DNA of 14,138 bases from an uncultured Clostridium sp. (GTDB lineage Bacteria > Bacillota > Clostridia > TANB77 > CAG-508). The stretch is from NCBI GenBank assembly GCA_900556345.1, contig USOM01000006.1:1-14138 (forward strand), written 5' to 3'. A program made the position numbers and the translations under genes. This document shows positions 12,714-14,138 of this stretch, one piece after another. A model generated the notes under the pieces. That model saw only the letters and a list, made by a program, of their open reading frames with translations. It made no database searches and was not told the DNA's origin. Numbering within the stretch: position 1 is the stretch's first letter; each line of letters starts with the position of its first letter.

Positions 12714-14138
12714 GGTAATTCTCCTTCTATTGTAACTGTTACTACATCCCCACTTTTTTGGCTGCTAGAAGATACAGCATTATTTAGTATTCCTGAAACT
12801 TTTATTTTAGCTATAAAATATCCTAATTGGTCATAATCACTTGCTTGAGCAATTATTGATATTTTCTTTCCTGTTGTATTTTGTATTGATGTAAGTTGCA
12901 CACCTTCTGGAATTGTATACATTATTTGGTTTAATAGATTAGGAATTGAGTTCTTCATTTCAGCAATATTACTTATTTTATCATTTATTGCTTTTAATTC
13001 TTCTGTTAAAGATGTATATTTTGTGTTTTTAGTATTCAAAGAATTTATGTCTGTATTTATTTTTCCTATCTGAGCATTTTCAGAAGAAATTAAACTTTCA
13101 ACATCTTTTTGTTTCTTATCCATTTGTCCATATAATACTTTTGAAAAAGCCACAAATATTATATTTATTAGTATTATTGCAATTAAAACTCTAATTAGCA
13201 TAACTTCAGTTTTGTCTAAACTTCCTGTCATTGACATATTTCCCAAAGAAATCTTAGGTAATTTTCCTGCTAATTTACTTGCTTTGCCTTTTCCTTTTCC
13301 TTCTTTAGCCGGCTTATCTTTTTTCTTTCCCATCGAAACATCTGCATTTAGTAGTTGTTTTACTTGTTCCATAAAGTTTGGCTTTCTAAAGTTTAAAGAT
13401 TGCATACCTTCACCTAATGATTGCATTGCCAAAGAAATAGCACTATTTACTTCTATATAATCTTTTATATTAATTTGTGCAACATTAAGTTCAACTATAC
13501 TTGGTTTTAATATTTTGCAATCAGCTGATGGTAAAAATTCTTGAAAATATAAATCCACATTATTTATAACTGATAATGTTCCTGTTAAATATACTGTAGA
13601 AATTTTTACAGGTGATTCATCAACAATTTTCTTTATCTTTTGGCTTATTTGATATAATGTTGGTATTATATCTTCCAAATGTGGTTGTTCTTTTGCATCA
13701 TCTATTACATTTGCTGTATATATTGTTGTTCCTTTGCAAATTTCATAAGCTTTGCTCATAGAATTTTCTGTTCTGTTTATTTTTTCTAGAACTTCTTGAC
13801 TTCCATGATCTATTGTTTCAACATTATATATTTGTCTATCGTAGATTGTAGTTATAGTTGTTTTTTCTTCCATATTAACAATTAAAACATTTTCTTTTTT
13901 CTCAAATCTTGTTATACTTGCAATTGCTGTTCCTATAGGTAATATTCCTGATAAATTATGTTTTTCTAAATATTGTTTTTGTTTATTTAACTCAATCTTA
14001 TTTACTATAACTTGAATTGCTTTTATTCTTTCTTTATTTTGTACATTTGATACTAAAGCATATCTTGTTTCAAATGCTTTTTGGTTATACTTATTTTCAT
14101 CACAAAATGTTTCAAATTCTGTTTCAACTGTCTTTTGT
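12710..14138 (-). CDS. PilM-PilN fusion protein, 5' end beyond the window
   Basis: The frame is open to the right edge without a stop, giving 475 residues in view; the true start lies outside. The first 250 or so residues are the C-terminal part of an actin-like PilM: GILPIGTAIASITRFEKK, ENVLIVNMEEKTTITTIY (the DxGxxxT-like strand, here with Asn in place of Asp), STVYLTGTLSVINNVDLYF and EVNSAISLAMQSLGEG. A LNFRKP segment and a Lys/Gly-rich linker (KKKDKPAKEGKGKGKASK) follow. Then comes a membrane segment at about 312-334 (VMLIRVLIAIILINIIFVAF), a coiled coil, and a PilN-type end with MYTIPEGVQLTSI and VTVTIEGEL. In most bacteria PilM is cytoplasmic and binds the N-terminal tail of the separate PilN; here they are one chain. 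There is no stop or frame break between the parts. Confidence 0.85.
   Translation of the reverse strand, partial: QKTVETEFETFCDENKYNQKAFETRYALVSNVQNKERIKAIQVIVNKIELNKQKQYLEKHNLSGILPIGTAIASITRFEKKENVLIVNMEEKTTITTIYDRQIYNVETIDHGSQEVLEKINRTENSMSKAYEICKGTTIYTANVIDDAKEQPHLEDIIPTLYQISQKIKKIVDESPVKISTVYLTGTLSVINNVDLYFQEFLPSADCKILKPSIVELNVAQINIKDYIEVNSAISLAMQSLGEGMQSLNFRKPNFMEQVKQLLNADVSMGKKKDKPAKEGKGKGKASKLAGKLPKISLGNMSMTGSLDKTEVMLIRVLIAIILINIIFVAFSKVLYGQMDKKQKDVESLISSENAQIGKINTDINSLNTKNTKYTSLTEELKAINDKISNIAEMKNSIPNLLNQIMYTIPEGVQLTSIQNTTGKKISIIAQASDYDQLGYFIAKIKVSGILNNAVSSSSQKSGDVVTVTIEGELP

Overview
The window is AT-rich DNA, most likely from a low-GC Bacillota of the Clostridia type. This rests on the base composition, purine-rich GGAGG ribosome sites, prepilins with the clostridial-style start KG|ITLIALVV, and the type IV pilus gene set. 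Genus or species cannot be given. Every supported gene lies on the minus strand, so transcription runs from high to low coordinates.

Right two thirds (about 4.75-14.14 kb): a type IV pilus operon. In transcription order it holds a PilM-PilN fusion (cut by the window edge), PilO, a PilP-like protein, the probable major pilin, a hairpin, a prepilin peptidase-like protein, two minor prepilins, PilB (broken by a one-base frameshift), PilT and PilC. Together these would make the inner-membrane alignment complex, the fibre subunits, their processing enzyme, the platform and the extension and retraction motors. A ROK-family sugar kinase follows (3.70-4.59 kb), also split by a one-base frameshift in a G run.

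Middle (3.1-3.5 kb): the highlight. A tRNA-Tyr(GUA) gene with a perfect consensus promoter is interrupted in the anticodon loop by a 221-nt group I intron. The P2-P9 helices and several GNRA tetraloops can be drawn by eye. Just downstream of the tRNA terminator, outside the intron, lies a gene for a PD-(D/E)XK endonuclease of the group I intron-associated type. That cassette is bracketed by two 48-bp direct repeats, each holding the tRNA-terminator hairpin.

Left part (1-2.4 kb): a graveyard of mobile DNA. A group II intron begins immediately after the second terminator copy, and its reverse transcriptase has suffered internal deletions and frame changes. Then come a small hypothetical gene, a block of inverted repeats including a terminator and a possible transfer origin, and a decayed relaxase reaching the left edge. 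The region looks like a mobilizable element that accumulated downstream of the tRNA gene and then degraded.
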